The notes below the pieces were generated by a model. It was given only the letters and a program-made list of their open reading frames with translations. It had not been told where the DNA came from and searched no databases. A DNA stretch of 64,000 nt from Sequoia sempervirens. Its lineage: Eukaryota > Streptophyta > Pinopsida > Cupressales > Cupressaceae. A program made the position numbers and the translations under genes. The stretch covers positions 1 to 64,000 of the forward strand of contig VDFB02275664.1 in the NCBI GenBank assembly GCA_007258455.2, in the 5' to 3' direction. Numbering within the stretch: the stretch's first letter is position 1; the number at the start of each line of letters is the position of its first letter. Below, one piece after another: positions 11,251 through 22,691 of this stretch.

Positions 11251-11357
11251 AAACTCACACTCAATTTTGGTGTTATTAAAATGAACATAACATCTACTTT
11301 TGGTGCACAAAAATGAGTCATTGTCCTCTTTTCTTGCCTTGATTGTGTAAATTTTTA

Positions 11358-11495
11358 GTTTCTATCCTCTCCCCTTGCGCTTCATGTGATCTCGGGTGAA
11401 GAGAAACACTCTAAGTTTACAAACTTTTTGAGTCACCCAAAGGCTTGCTACGTATCCTCTCCCCTTGTACTTCGTGTGATCTTGGGTGAAGATAA
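11358..11495. repeat. duplicated segment in leader
   Basis: 'tatcctctccccttg' + 'cttc(a/g)tgtgatct(c/t)gggtgaa' occurs twice, about 90 bp apart. A weaker relative is at 28705-28750 in the leader of element B, supporting kinship of the two leaders. Confidence 0.55.
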
Positions 11496-11499
11496 ATAA

Positions 11500-13101
11500 C
11501 ATTCCTTTTCTTTTATTAGAGAAGACCTATGATTGAGATACATCATGGAATGGAGAACTCATGGTTACCTTCAAGCACATTTACCGACGGGCTATATGAA
11601 GTGCGCAAAAATCAAAGTATCATAAATATGCGGACATTATACCTTGCGGACCTACTCTCATGCGAACGAATGGTCACTTAGGGGAAGCTAGAGAATTTAG
11701 TGTCTCCTATTTGAAGTATACCTATGGCGTTCTCAGTGTCACTAAATTGTTTGTGTATCTAGAGGCCAACCAAGTGTTTTGAAACATCCTTTGAAGTAGT
11801 GCATCAAAATAGCACCATTCTGAGAAGTTACTTACCACGTGTGATTTATAGTTGAGTCATAAAGCTTAAGAGTTTATTCTCTTGTACAAAGCTAGACATA
11901 TCAAGATGATACATTTCCGTGATGTGGTCTATTTCACCCCTCTATAAATTTGAATTTAAAAATAATTCCTTCAGGGGTGAGGTAAGCCTACTACGAAGTG
12001 GCATACCTTTATTCCTCTAAATTGTTATTGATTGATTTTGTTGATCCAAACTAGTAAGTCTTATGACTTGTGAAATATCTCCCATACCCATTGAGTCAGT
12101 TAAACATATTTCTTGGCATTCAAACAAACATCAACATGGTCAAAATTTTTAAACCCTTTGATTATATGTGAGTACACCTCAAGGAAAATATATTGTTGCA
12201 TACCCTTAAATATATCTTATTTTTTTCAAAACAATATATTAGTGATTTCCCAATATATTTGGCCATATCTCTACTCACTTATATCAAAGTTAACCTAGGG
12301 AACTATGGCTTAGCTCTTTGATTTCCACAATGTCAAGCTTTTATGGAAAACATTTTTCCTTGTCATAGACATTCTTAGTTTAAACTTAATCAAGACATTT
12401 GATGCGGTTAAAGCAATCTCATTAATAAAAGCTTAAATCAATTGAACCCACAAAGAAGGTACACCTTGGTCCTATTTTCAAAACATCTTTACTTCCAAGT
12501 TCAAAAAAGAACAAACAAGGAAATGCATTACTAAACATTGTATCAAAGTTATACTATCAAACAAACATTGGTTTCTTAGGTTTAAACAATCCAAGTTAAA
12601 AGAATTTCTTCCAACACCTTGATCTTGTAAATAAAGTCCCTCTTAGGTTCAAAAATTAGGATCAATCATCACATTCACATCAAAACATTTGACATCTCAT
12701 CTCACCAACAACTTCAAATTTTGGACACAACAACATCCTAGACTTATGTTATCAACCAATCACCTAGTTTAACTATATGTTTGGAAATGAATCCTTTTTC
12801 ACACATTTAGTTGGGTTAGCAAAAATCCTTTTGAATTTTTTTATCCTAAATTCACAAGTCTACTTTTAGGACTCACAAGTTCATTAGTATCCTTATAAAA
12901 ACAACAAACATCAAACCTTAAATCTAGTGTTATCCAAAATTAGCAGTACTTTATCATCCACATCACTCATCCCCTTCATCATCCATTCACATCATTGGTC
13001 CTAAACACCTTAGAGGTTAACTTCCACCAAAATTTGAATCAACTCAAGAGTTCCAACAATACAAATCTCATCATGCTACTCAAAAATTTGATCCAAAATT
13101 T
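11500..13101 (+). other. leader of element A, no gene seen
   Basis: Noncoding sequence between the duplicated segment and gag. A 61-codon ORF at 12113-12298 shows no domain. Long leaders are usual in Tat/Ogre-type elements. Confidence 0.4.
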
Positions 13102-14326
13102 ATGGTAACAACAAGGTCACAATACAAGAAAGACATGGAGAAAAACAAAAATTTATCTACCATGAGTGATCCAAAACAACAAGAATTTGATCCTAGAAGT
13201 TATTCAACCCCATCAAAAAATCCACCTCAAACATCACTAGAAATAGGGTATGAAGTAGAATATGTTACCAATAAACCACATGAACTCACCATAGAGGAAC
13301 TACTTGAGTACTGACAAGATCCCAAAACTCATCAGCTCATCACCACTTTGATGAAATTCAAGCCAACACAATACATGTTAGCCTTGGCGAAAGGAGGAGA
13401 AAAAATCCATTCCTCATTTTATTTGGAAACCATTAGGGAGAAACCTTTGGGAAATGTGGCATCTATTCCTCAAACATCTATCACGGAACCCTTCATCCAA
13501 AGTGTGGTTCAATCTATCACTCATCCATATTCATTACATGTGCCAAGTCAACCTTTAACTTCTAGTCTTGTTAACCTTTAATAACAATCTAGAAATGTCA
13601 ATGGAAGAAGAGAGGTGGGAGTTTTGGGAAAATGATAAGAAATTCTCAGATCCTTCAAATCTTGGGGGTAGATCTATCTTTAATGGTGATAATTTCAATC
13701 CAAGGGGTGAATCTCCTAATGTGGCCTCACACCATTCCCCTGAAAGAGAATTCACTAACCTTACCTTCTATACTCCTGAACCTAGTGAGTCTAATGATAT
13801 CTTGGAAGATGAAGATGACATAGATAAGGATATGAAATCCTTAGAAGAAAAAGAACTTAGAATCAAGGAGTTGGAAGAGAAGAAAGAAAGGGAGTTGGAA
13901 GAGAGGAAGGAAAAGGGGTTGCAGGAGAAATAATTAAAAGAAAAAGAGGAAAGGATCAGGGAAAAAGAAATGGAGAGAGATACTCGAAGGAAAAGATTTG
14001 AGAGGATGAAAGAAGCCTTGAAGGAAGAACCTATTCCTGAGGCCCCTCCTAAAATTGTTGCTAAGACAACCCCTAATCCTTCTAGAGTCACTGACCCTTT
14101 TGCTACTGTCAACAAGCCTATGGATCATGGGAAGAAACTCGTTGATCAACACAAGAAAACCATCCCAAATACCAATACTAATACAAATAAAAACACTACA
14201 TCTAATAATGCTTCCACCAAAAATTCTAAGACTAGTTCCATTCCGTCCAACACACCACCCGATCCTGAGATATTGAGGCTGCAATTAGCAAATGATAAGC
14301 TGCAACAAGAATTGAAGAAAACTTAA
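13102..14326 (+). pseudogene. element A gag, N-terminal part
   Basis: The start at 13102 ('MVTTRSQYKKDMEKNKN') is the first ATG of the frame and resembles the common retroelement gag opening with a short basic stretch. The frame stops at 13312 and continues to 13579, then shifts by +1 into 13568-13933 and 13970-14326. The second half holds an acidic patch and a long Glu/Lys/Arg-rich helix (13820-14030, 'KELRIKELEEKKERELEER') likely to form a coiled coil, followed by a Pro/Asn/Thr-rich linker. Assignment to gag rests on position before the gag core at 14761; the domain itself is not recognised. Confidence 0.6.
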
Positions 14327-14459
14327 ATTGAAGTTGCAAATGCAGAACTAGCAAGAAATATCTCATTCCTTTAGATCTCAATACCTAATCCAATAGCTTC
14401 AACCTCTGTACACACTGATCTTGAACCACCTAAGACCAAGTCAAGTAGACATATTCCTA

Positions 14460-14640
14460 ATGGGAGTGGTGGTGGAGATCAGCGTGGTGGAGGTGGAGGT
14501 GGCCATAAAAATAAGAACACATATCTTAAGATGGAGATGGAAGTGGTGGTGGTGGAAAGAATAGTGGAGGTGGTGAAAATGGTGGGGGTGGAAATGGAAA
14601 AGTTTGTCATCAGTTTGGTGACCAAGAAGACAATGAGCCT
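14460..14640 (+). repeat. GGTGGTGGA-rich segment inside gag
   Basis: Runs of ggtggaggtggaggtgg encode Gly in one frame and Val/Glu in another. This low-complexity piece of the decayed gag of element A probably drifted by slippage. Confidence 0.6.
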
Positions 14641-14760
14641 AGAAATAATCATTGAGACAGAGCTACCAGGAGGCCAATGCAAGTGGAAAGGTACCAACAA
14701 CTTTGTTTAACTGGAATTCCTGGCTATCCAAATTAGTTTCCTGAAGACATCAGGCCTACC

Positions 14761-15720
14761 TTGGTGAAATTCTCTGGTAATAATTCCATAAGTGGTGAGG
14801 ACGACCTCAAAGCATTTGCTAATGTCATGGATGATTTTGAAGTAGAAGCTGAAGATGTGATGATGAATCTTTTCATGCAATCACTTATAGAGGATGCCAA
14901 AGAATGGTATAGAGGTTTAACTGCTGAAAGTATTGGTTCCTAGGAAGAGTTCAAGAGGCTATTTAGAGAATAGTACGGTGACAAGACTGATTCAAGGTTC
15001 CTCCTCAACCAATTGAACAATATTTCTAAAGGCTAAAATAAGGTTCCTCTGGATCCTTTGCAAAAAAACTCAGTCAACTTTGCTGATGAAACACCTTGGT
15101 GTGTTGTGTGTTTGTTACCTCATGCTTCTCAAACATGTTTGGTGGCAAGGTAGTTTGAGGAAGAACAAGCTCAGTTAGATGACTATGAGCCAATTGAAGA
15201 GAATGATGTAGAAGTTCTTACACTTATGCATAGATTAGATTTTTCCGATGAAGAGTGTTCTTCAGATGAAGAATCACAAGAAGTAGATGTTGATACTCAA
15301 AGGAAAAGATTAGACTCCCACCATCAAAAAAATTTCCCTGATAAAGATGAAGAGGTTGAAGGAAAAATTTGTGTCGTGGAAACATATGACATGGATGTAT
15401 CCTTGAGAAGATCATTTGATGATGAGTATCAGAAAATGATTGTGGCCTTGGTAGACCATGCTAGAAATACTCACAACTTGAGAAGCAGATTTGTTAATTG
15501 TGATTAGGGTAAGAATGGTAGCATGTTCATGAAGGAACAAAGTGCAAAGAAACAGGGGACTAAAAAAGAAGAATTGGCCAAGTTTAAGAAAGAAGAGGTC
15601 AAAGCTAAAGAGAGTAAGGGACCAAGAATTTGGTCCAAAAAGGATACTGCAGCTAAGAAACCTGATGAGGTTGTTGTTTCAATTGTCAAAATTAAAACTC
15701 AAAAAATTAGGAGCTAATCC
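14761..15720 (+). pseudogene. element A gag, capsid-like core and C-terminal region
   Basis: 'TLVKFSGNNSISGEDDLKAF' followed by 'LFMQSLIEDAKEWYRGL', 'EEFKRLFRE' and 'YGDKTDSRFLLNQLN' is the retrotransposon gag (capsid-like) domain that packages element RNA. TAG stops replace Trp at 14941 and probably Gln at 14971. After a scrambled part (15040-15120), the frame 15226-15507 gives an acidic region ('DFSDEECSSDEESQEVDVD'), stops at TAG 15505, and continues as a Lys/Glu-rich stretch to 15717. No CCHC zinc knuckle was found. Confidence 0.75.
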
Positions 15721-15779
15721 AAAAAAAGAAATAAGAGAAGAGAGAGACTGAGAAGAAACCTGAGCAACAAAAGATTCAG

Positions 15780-16560
15780 GTGGAGGAACAAAGTATAATT
15801 CCTTATGAACTACCAAAGTATAATCCAGTTGACATGTTTCAACTATTGTCTCAAGTCAAGGTGACTGTCCCTTTAATGGAAATGATGAAAATTGATGAAC
15901 ATAAGCATAAGGCAATGGCCCTTATCAATGGTGCCACTCAGGCCTGTGAAGAAAAGAAGGTGACTACTCACCCTGAAGTGAGTGGAAATCAAGTTAGTGG
16001 TGAGATAATGGAGGGAGACATTGGTGAAATCCCTCAAAATTATTTGGACAACACCATTACTACTTTCCTAGACAACATTGATCCATTCTATGTAACTCTA
16101 ATTGTTGATGGTAAGCTATTGAAGAATTGCACATGATCGATTCAGGAGCTTCATCAAATATTATGCCAGTGGAGACAATGAAGGAAATGGGTCTAAAAGT
16201 AAATTATGCATATGGAAATTTTGTTCCATGGACTCAACAAAGATCCTAGTTATTAGTGTCATTAAGGGCGTTCCATACAGATTGGTTGCCTTTCCAGATA
16301 AATAATTTTTCATGATCATAGTTGTGGTGGATATCCCACCCAACTATGGCATGTCATTATCAAGAAAGTGGAGTGTCTCCATGGGAGGTAGCATGCAATG
16401 TGACATGTCCTTTGCAACTTTCCCATTGAGGGGAAGGATATCAAATTGGTGAGGGAATCAAGAGCTCCGCATATCATTGAGTTTATGGAAGAGGTAGACA
16501 GAATCCACTTTGTGGAAACTGGCATGAACAAATTTAGGATGAAGAGTTACAAGAAGAGGA
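15780..16560 (+). pseudogene. element A aspartic protease
   Basis: The open frame 15780-16136 ends in 'NIDPFYVTLIVDGKLLKNC'. After a one-base frameshift, the active site 'MIDSGASSNIMPVETMKEMG' (from 16133) follows in the next frame, so the catalytic Asp-Ser-Gly is kept. Further pieces, 'DIPPNYGMSLSRKW' (about 16330-16372) and a tail to 16560, complete a retropepsin-like domain that would process the polyprotein. An RNase H follows directly. Confidence 0.8.
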
Positions 16561-16579
16561 AGAAAAATAGCCTCCACCT

Positions 16580-17029
16580 ATGGAAAAAGAAGTGACGCAA
16601 CAAGCCAACAATGATGATCTTTGGAATATGAGGTTTGATGGAACCTGCTCAAAGGATGGAGTTGTTGCAGGGGTTATACTTATTTCTCCCAGTGGTAAGA
16701 CTTTCAAGTTTTCATTTCAATTATTGTTTGCTTGTACAAACAAGGTAGCTGAGTATGAAGCCTTGATACTAGGGTTGAGGGTAGTTGAGAAACATGGTAT
16801 TAAAAAGTTAAGAGTCATTGGATACTCAAAAATTGTGGTTTCTCACATTAGAGGGAAATATGCATCAAAGAATATTAGGTTAAGGCAGTATAGAAATGTT
16901 GTTTGGGATTCAATTGAGCAGTTTGATGCATTTGGCATTGACTGGATGGATAGGAGAAACAACATAGTGGTAGATTTACTTGCTAACATTGCTCTCCTAA
17001 CAATTGATGTAACTTTTGCTAGCATGTGA
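16580..17029 (+). pseudogene. element A RNase H placed before RT (aRNH-like)
   Basis: This 149-codon open frame has the RNase H fold motifs in order: 'NMRFDGTCSKDGVVAG' (first Asp), 'TNKVAEYEALILGLRV' (Glu), 'LRVIGYSKIVVSHIRG' (third acidic residue, normally GDS, is Tyr) and 'DRRNNIVVDLLANIA' (last Asp). The AEYEALI signature is that of the plant/archaeal-type RNase H known as a second RNase H in Tat-lineage elements. Its place between protease and reverse transcriptase is unusual but is repeated in element C (38045-38630). One catalytic residue is lost, so it is probably inactive. Confidence 0.85.
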
Positions 17030-17217
17030 AATGTTGAAGTGCAAGTTAGACCTTCAGTCCCTGATAATATAAAGAATTGGAAAGTGTTTAATGATGACAA
17101 CGACATCTTGAGATTCCTGCAGTGTATAGATTAGTATGAAGGTCAAGAAATTGATTTTGGAGTCTTTGTGGAGGATGTGGATGGTAAGGAAACTAAATTG
17201 GGAATGAGATTATCCAA

Positions 17218-18215
17218 TTGAAGACCAACAAGATTCCCAAAGGATTGGTTTCATTAAAAAGGGTGTTTGATGGCCCTGATAGAAGTAATGTGAAGCAAAC
17301 ATCTACACACAAAGAAGATTTGGAAGAAATTAACTTTGGAACAGAGAATGCTCCAAAGAAATTTTGCATTGGGAAGAAGATGAAACCCCAGGTTAGAACA
17401 ACGTTGATTTCCTTATTGAGGAAATATAGGCATGTGTTTGTATGGTCCTATGATGACCTGAAGACGTATAGAGAAGAGCTATTTCAACATGAAATACCCT
17501 TGAAACTAGATGCCAAGCCCTTTAGGAAAAAGTAGAGGCCAATAAATCCCACACTGGAACCTATAATGTAGGAAGAACTCATGAAATTAAGGGATGTTGG
17601 GATTATCAAGCCAATCTGGCATTCAACGTGGGTTTCAAACTTGGTCCTTATCAAGAAGAAAAATGGTGACATAAGGCTTTGTGTTGATTTTAGGAACTTG
17701 AATATGTCATAATTAAAGGATAATTATCCTTTTCCAAACATGGAAGCCATGTTACAAAAGGTAGTTCTGGTTGTGAGTTATTATCTATGATGGATAGGTT
17801 CTCAGGTTATAATCAATTGGTAGTCAAAGAATCTGAGCAGTACAAAATAGCTTTCACAACTCCATGGGGCACTTACATCTATGTTAGAATGTCATTTGGA
17901 TTGAAAAATGTAGGAGCTACCTTTTAGAGAGCCATGGATGTGGCATTTGCTGACTTCTTAGACATATTCCTAGTTGTATATCAAGATGATTTGATGGTAT
18001 ACAACAAAAAGGAAGATCATTGTATGCATATGGAGAAAGTGTTTAAGAAAGCATTGGAGTATGGGATTTCTTTGAATCCTAAAAATTATGTGTTTGGAGT
18101 AAAGGAAGGTAAGCTACTATGCCACATTGTGTCTAAAGATGGGACAAGGATTGATCTTGAGAGAGTAGCTTCCATAGACAAAATTCCAGAACCAAAAAAT
18201 GCCAAAGCTATCTAG
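17218..18215 (+). pseudogene. element A reverse transcriptase
   Basis: 'KTNKIPKGLVSLKRVFDG' begins the linker. After TAG stops at 17533 and 17569 and a TAA at 17710, the RT core reads 'VSNLVLIKKKNGDIRLCVDF' and, following a frameshift near 17760, 'MDRFSGYNQLVVKESEQYK' and 'FTTPWGTYIYVRMSFGLKN'. The catalytic box is 'LVVYQDDLMVY' (YQDD at 17979-17990), keeping both Asp residues. The thumb region follows to the TAG at 18213. It would copy element RNA into DNA. Most stops are single-base changes of Gln codons. Confidence 0.85.
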
Positions 18216-18660
18216 TCTTTTTTTGGTTAGATTAATTTCTTGAGAAGGTTTGGCACTAAATTTGTTGAGATTACAAGACCTATCTCTAAGATGTTAAAGA
18301 AGGGAGAAAAGGTGGTTTGGAGTGAGGAGCCTAGTCAAACATTTAAAATCATACAATAAGCTATTAAAGAGGCTCCAGTTCTAAAATCTCTAGATTTTTC
18401 CAAGCCAATGCATATATTTTCTTTTGATTCTTTCCATACTATTGTTGTTGTTTTGTTGTAGAATAATGATGAGGGATTTGAACAGCCTATTGCATTCTTC
18501 AATAAGTCTTTGCAGGCCGTAGAACTTAAGTATGACATGACTAAGAAGCAAACCTATGCTTTAGTTAAAGTTGTCAAGAATTTCAAGAATTAATGGGAGC
18601 TGCAGTTATAGCCTTTGTGCCAAGTGTTGCAGTGAAGGACATTTTCACTCAACAAGAAAC
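18216..18660 (+). pseudogene. element A second RNase H (gypsy type)
   Basis: 'INFLRRFGTKFVEITRPISK' links the RT to a degraded RNase H with 'EAPVLKSLDFSKPMHIFSFD', 'EGFEQPIAFFNKSLQ' and 'ELKYDMTKKQTYALVKVV'. This is the normal Ty3/gypsy RNase H behind RT, so element A carried two RNases H. Stops at 18228, 18357, 18460 and near 18590 break it. Confidence 0.7.
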
Positions 18661-20272
18661 CACAGGAAAAAGGTTTAGGTAGATCAATAGGATCCAAGAA
18701 TTCAACATTGATGTTCAGATCATGAAGTTAGTAAGAGGAAAAGGTCTAGCTAAGATGATGGTTGAAACTAACTTGGAGGTAAATCAAATCAATCATTCTG
18801 AATGTCTTGATGTTGCACCCATCTGTGATATGCAAACGTGTGGTTGGTACAGGAGGATTGTTCAATATTTATAAACTATGTAGTGCCCTGAGGGTATGGC
18901 TGATAATGAGAAAATAACTTTGAAGTTACACTCACCATTAATTATATCTTCATTGACAATGAATTATGGTGGAGAAGCCCAGAGGGAGTATTTCTCAAGT
19001 GTGTTGATGGCTAACAGGTATTAGAAATTTTGTAAGAAATGCATAATGGAGTGTGTGGTGGCCACTACATGGCTAAAATGACTGCTCATAAGATCTTGAG
19101 GGTAGGATTTTGGTGGCCTATAGTTTTTAAGGATTCCCACAATTTTGTTAAGACTTGTGATGCTTGCCAAATATTTGCAAGGAAGATGAAGTTTTCAGGG
19201 ATTTTTCCACTCAGGCCCCTTTCCAACAATGGGGTATAGATTTCATTGGTGAGATGTCAAAAAAGTCTATTGGGGGGCACTCATGGAGCCTGGTTGATCA
19301 GGTCACCAAATCGACAATTAATCTCACAAGCATCTAGAAGCCCTTACCCCCTTAACAAATAATTGTGGGACAATATAATAACGGTTCATTGAGAATTAGT
19401 TAATTAATTACCCCAATAATGAAAAACCTTAAAGGAGTGGTACCAATAATATGGAGACCCGGCTAGACCTTGTTGCAACTAACTATTTTACAAACTGGGT
19501 GGAAGCAATCCCTGCCAAGAAAGCAACAAGTAAGGTGGTAATAGATTTTTTGATGAACAATATCCTGATAAGATTTGGGGTCCTAGAGAAGATTATTTCA
19601 AATAATTCCATGTTTTTCAGGTCAGATGAGTTTAAGGATTTTTGTGATAAGCATGGCATAAAAAAATCTTATTCTTCCCCTTACCAACCTCATGGAAATG
19701 GTCAGGCTGAGTCTAGTAATAAGAGTCTAATGAAGATCATTAAAAGGGTGATAGAGAAGAACAAGAAGGCTTGGGATTCAAAGTTGAAGCACACACTTTG
19801 GGCGGATAGAGTTATAGTAAAGAAAGCCAGTGGAAATTCACCATTTGGTCTAGTTTATGGTTTGTATGCTAGAATTCCTCAAAATAATTTTCTAAAGATG
19901 TACAAGTTCGTGGAAGAGTATGATGAGAATATTTGTGATGAAATGCAACATAGGATTGAAAATATTATACAACTAGATGAAACTAGAAGAGAAGCTCATG
20001 ACAAAAATGAAAAGATGTAGCTACAAGTCAAGCACTTATATGAAAAAAAAAGCTTCTCCCAAAAAAATTGAAGTGTGCAATATGGTACTATTGTGGAATG
20101 CAAGAGATCAAGATAAGGGCAAGCATGGAAAGTTTGAAGCATTGCGGTTGGGCCCTTATATGATATTCAACACACATGGTAAAGACTCATACTTTCTTCA
20201 AATCCTAACATGCGAACTTCTTGAGCTGCTAGTACATGGACAGTTCTTGAAGCCATATTTCTCTTTAAATAT
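18661..20272 (+). pseudogene. element A integrase with an insertion
   Basis: After a tether region ('EFNIDVQIMKLVRGKGLA'), the zinc-binding part reads 'MHNGVCGGHYMAKMTAHKIL' and 'CDACQIFARK' (H2C2 intact, 19039-19239). The core is 'LVATNYFTNWVEAIPAKKAT' and 'EKIISNNSMFFRSDEF', in which both catalytic Asp residues are Asn, while the Glu in 'NGQAESSNKSLMKI' is kept. The C-terminal GPY module is 'LRLGPYMIFNT' and ends near 'HGQFLKPYFS' (about 20272). A foreign segment of about 160 bp interrupts the core at 19289-19450. The two longest open pieces are 19451-20020 and 19977-20432. Confidence 0.85.
19289..19450. mobile_element. small insertion in integrase with 'atggag' repeats
   Basis: The integrase reading breaks after 'GGHSW' and resumes at 'LVATNYF'. 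The extra DNA between is flanked by 'atggag' at 19283-19288 and 19451-19456. It holds no ORF and no clear terminal inverted repeats, and about 11 bases after the right repeat are also extra. Its class is not identified; a SINE or MITE remnant is possible. Confidence 0.5.
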
Positions 20273-20977
20273 GCTCTTTTCCATGTACATTGTACAGTCC
20301 TATAAATTTTGTATACATGTTGGTTTGCTTGGGTCTGGTCTCCTTGCCTTTTTCGGGAAAGTCCTTGGTTTTTGGTGTCCTTATTCTTGGTTTTCTTCAA
20401 CCATGAGATCTAAAATCTCACCATTCCTATGAGAGGCATGCATCCCTAGTCAGATCCACTGGTGGAACCTTCAAAGTTTCATGTTCTACTGGTCTACAAT
20501 GCATTTTTCTTTGATGTCCTCTTTGTCAGATATTATTAAGGTTTGGGGTTTTATGTTGAGGAGTTGGTTTACTTAGAATATTTTTTCCTTTTCTAAACCC
20601 TTATCTTTTGATCTAATCCTCTGTTGACCTGCTATTGTCCGTCTTTGGTCAAGTTAAAATAACTTAAGTCTTTGAGTTCATCTGATTGACTGGCCCCTTA
20701 TGGTTAGAGTTCCCTATTTACCTATCACTTAATATTTCCCATGTTACCTTGGTCCGAGGACTTCATGTTTATAAAGTTGAAAATATTAAATATTTGGCCT
20801 TTACATCCCTTGCATAAAATGGTTTAAGTCCTTTTATGGCATTGTCTTACGTTGCTCCTAGTTGTTCCCCTTTTGAAAATAACATGTGAGCATGTGTAAA
20901 ATTCCTTCACTTAAGTTCCCACCCATTGCTTTGTGCATCACTCATTGCAGATTGTTTTGTGAATTATTGACTTATAT
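20273..20977. other. noncoding stretch after element A integrase
   Basis: No recognisable gene, LTR start or purine tract. The open frame 19977-20432 runs on past the integrase end without homology. Confidence 0.4.
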
Positions 20978-21700
20978 CAACGATGTGCGATGAGCCTTCT
21001 TCCCTTGTATCGATCATCGCAGATAGGTTTTAAACCTTGAGTTTCACATTAGCAATGCATGATGTGAGTGTTTTCTTTTATATCACTAGCTACTTCTCTA
21101 TTTCCAATTGCTTATGAGTTTTGAGTTTTGAATTGGCAATGCATGATGACCTTATAAGCTCTTTCTATTTTCTTCTATCGCTCATCACAGAGTTGCCCGC
21201 TTATCTTTTTCAAAGTAGTGATGAGCGGTGAGGGCTTTTGTTCCAATGTTCTCTAGTTGATTTGAAGTATTGTTAAGGGTGATGCTTCCTGTGCCTTTGA
21301 TTTTGAAGAATGTACACATGGCCAAATCTTGTTCCATTGCCACTTCTCTCCCATCACTAATGTGACCTGGATGTTGAGATATGAATTAGCGATGCGCAAT
21401 GGGAGATCAGTAAAGGAAAAGGAGGACTTAGATCTAATGGTTGAGATCTTATCACACATGTTATTTACATTTCTGATAGGACACATGAAAGAAGAAGAAC
21501 ATCCACGATGAGTGATAGACTATTAAGTCTATTGCCCATTGTGCCACCTTGACCCATTGCAGATGCAAGTGAAAGTCTAAGAAATATATCAGCGATGAGC
21601 GATGGCATATTCAATGGAATATTCCTTTCATTGCTAGGTTCTAAGGCATCACAGACTCATCCAAGGGAGCATAAATCAAAGTAGCGATGCAAAATGGTTT
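20978..21700. repeat. irregular array of 'gcgatgagcgatg' motifs
   Basis: Motifs such as 'cgatgtgcgatgagc' (20981), 'agcgatgcgcaatggg' (21387), 'agcgatgagcgatgg' (21590), 'agcgatgcaaaatgg' (21683) and their complements ('cgatcatcgcag' near 21010, 'atcgctcatcacag' near 21178) recur about ten times. The array flanks the coding region of element A on the opposite side from the related array at 10394-10795. Confidence 0.55.
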
Positions 21701-22291
21701 CCAAAGAAAAGCTGACTAAGGAAAATAAAGGAAACATGGTAGCATCCAAAGAACATCACTAAATTCAAAAAGAAAAGGAGAGCCACCGATGGTGTTTCAA
21801 AACAAAATGATCAACAACCAACATTTAAAATTAAACAACTAAGTTTCAACTTGCTCGTACGAGATTTCTATTAGCCATTAATGGTGATACACTCCATCCT
21901 CTGGCCATAAAGAAGGTAGTTGGCTCATTTGTCTTCACAATTGCAAGTGTTTGAGAGTAGAGAAATTGATCAAGTTCAAGGAAATGACGTGAAGAGCTCC
22001 GAAAAATAGCTTCACAAGGCATTAACAACAAAATTCCATCTAGGTAAGCAAATAATCACACTTATCTCTGTTAATTGCACTAAATTAATATTTTCTAGGA
22101 ATTAGTGAGAATTATGAAAGCTTTAAGTGCTTAGGGTTTGCTAGGTTCTGTGAATCGTTCAGGTTCAATTGGGGTGGTGGAATTGCGTAAGGTTTGGTAG
22201 GGTTTTTATTTTGTAATTTGTATCTTGAGAATTTAAACCAGTAAGGTATTTTTCATAAATTGAAATTTTCAAACCTTAGTCCTGTTATATT
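21701..22291. other. gene-free leader before ORF E
   Basis: No domain and no LTR boundary is visible. The minus ORF 21846-22031 has no homology I recognise. 'aggtaag' near 22041 could be a splice donor, but nothing else supports an intron. Confidence 0.35.
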
Positions 22292-22691
22292 GTGAAAATG
22301 AGTGAACCTAGTGAATATAGCATTAGGCCAAAGGGGAAACCCAAAAAAAAGAGGGTTAAGAGACCCAAAACCCAGGATGTTACATCAGCACTTAATCTAG
22401 ATGCACCAAAAGCACCTACAAAGAAAAAAGGTAAGAAGAGAACTCATGCTAGATTCATTGAGGGTGCCTTTGAGGATGTGAATGAGGGAGGGTTGTAAAT
22501 TGGAAAGAGACCCATAGGACATGCTGGTATGACAAGTAGGTTGATTGATCTTGCTGGTGGAATTGGAGAAACTGGTCAACCATAAAGTGGGTGGGAGTTG
22601 TTCTTATATGATTTTAATAGAAAATATCATAAGCGACCAACTAGATACTTATGGGGTTTTAACCTTGGGAGGCTAGTAGTGTTGAATATAT
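22292..22691 (+). pseudogene. unknown large ORF E, N-terminal part
   Basis: The ATG at 22292 opens 'MSEPSEYSIRPKGKPKKKRV', a Lys/Arg-rich stretch with a second basic cluster 'APTKKKGKKRTHARF', both like nuclear localisation or nucleic-acid-binding tails. The same frame passes two TAA stops (22496 and near 22583) and reads 'FNRKYHKRPTRYLWGF' and 'NLGRLVVLN', where the copia element has inserted. The frame resumes at 60862. I do not recognise the family. It could be the extra gene of element A (same strand, 2 kb behind integrase), the first ORF of another retroelement, or a host gene. Confidence 0.6.

Noticed and set aside
20273..20432. Possible envelope-like membrane protein after element A integrase
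   Set aside because: Hydrophobic residues in 19977-20432 occur only in the run-off of the integrase frame, and there is no signal peptide or separate start.
10394..21700. Possible CRISPR-like arrays
   Set aside because: Repeat units are short, diverged and unevenly spaced, there are no cas genes, and the DNA is eukaryotic.
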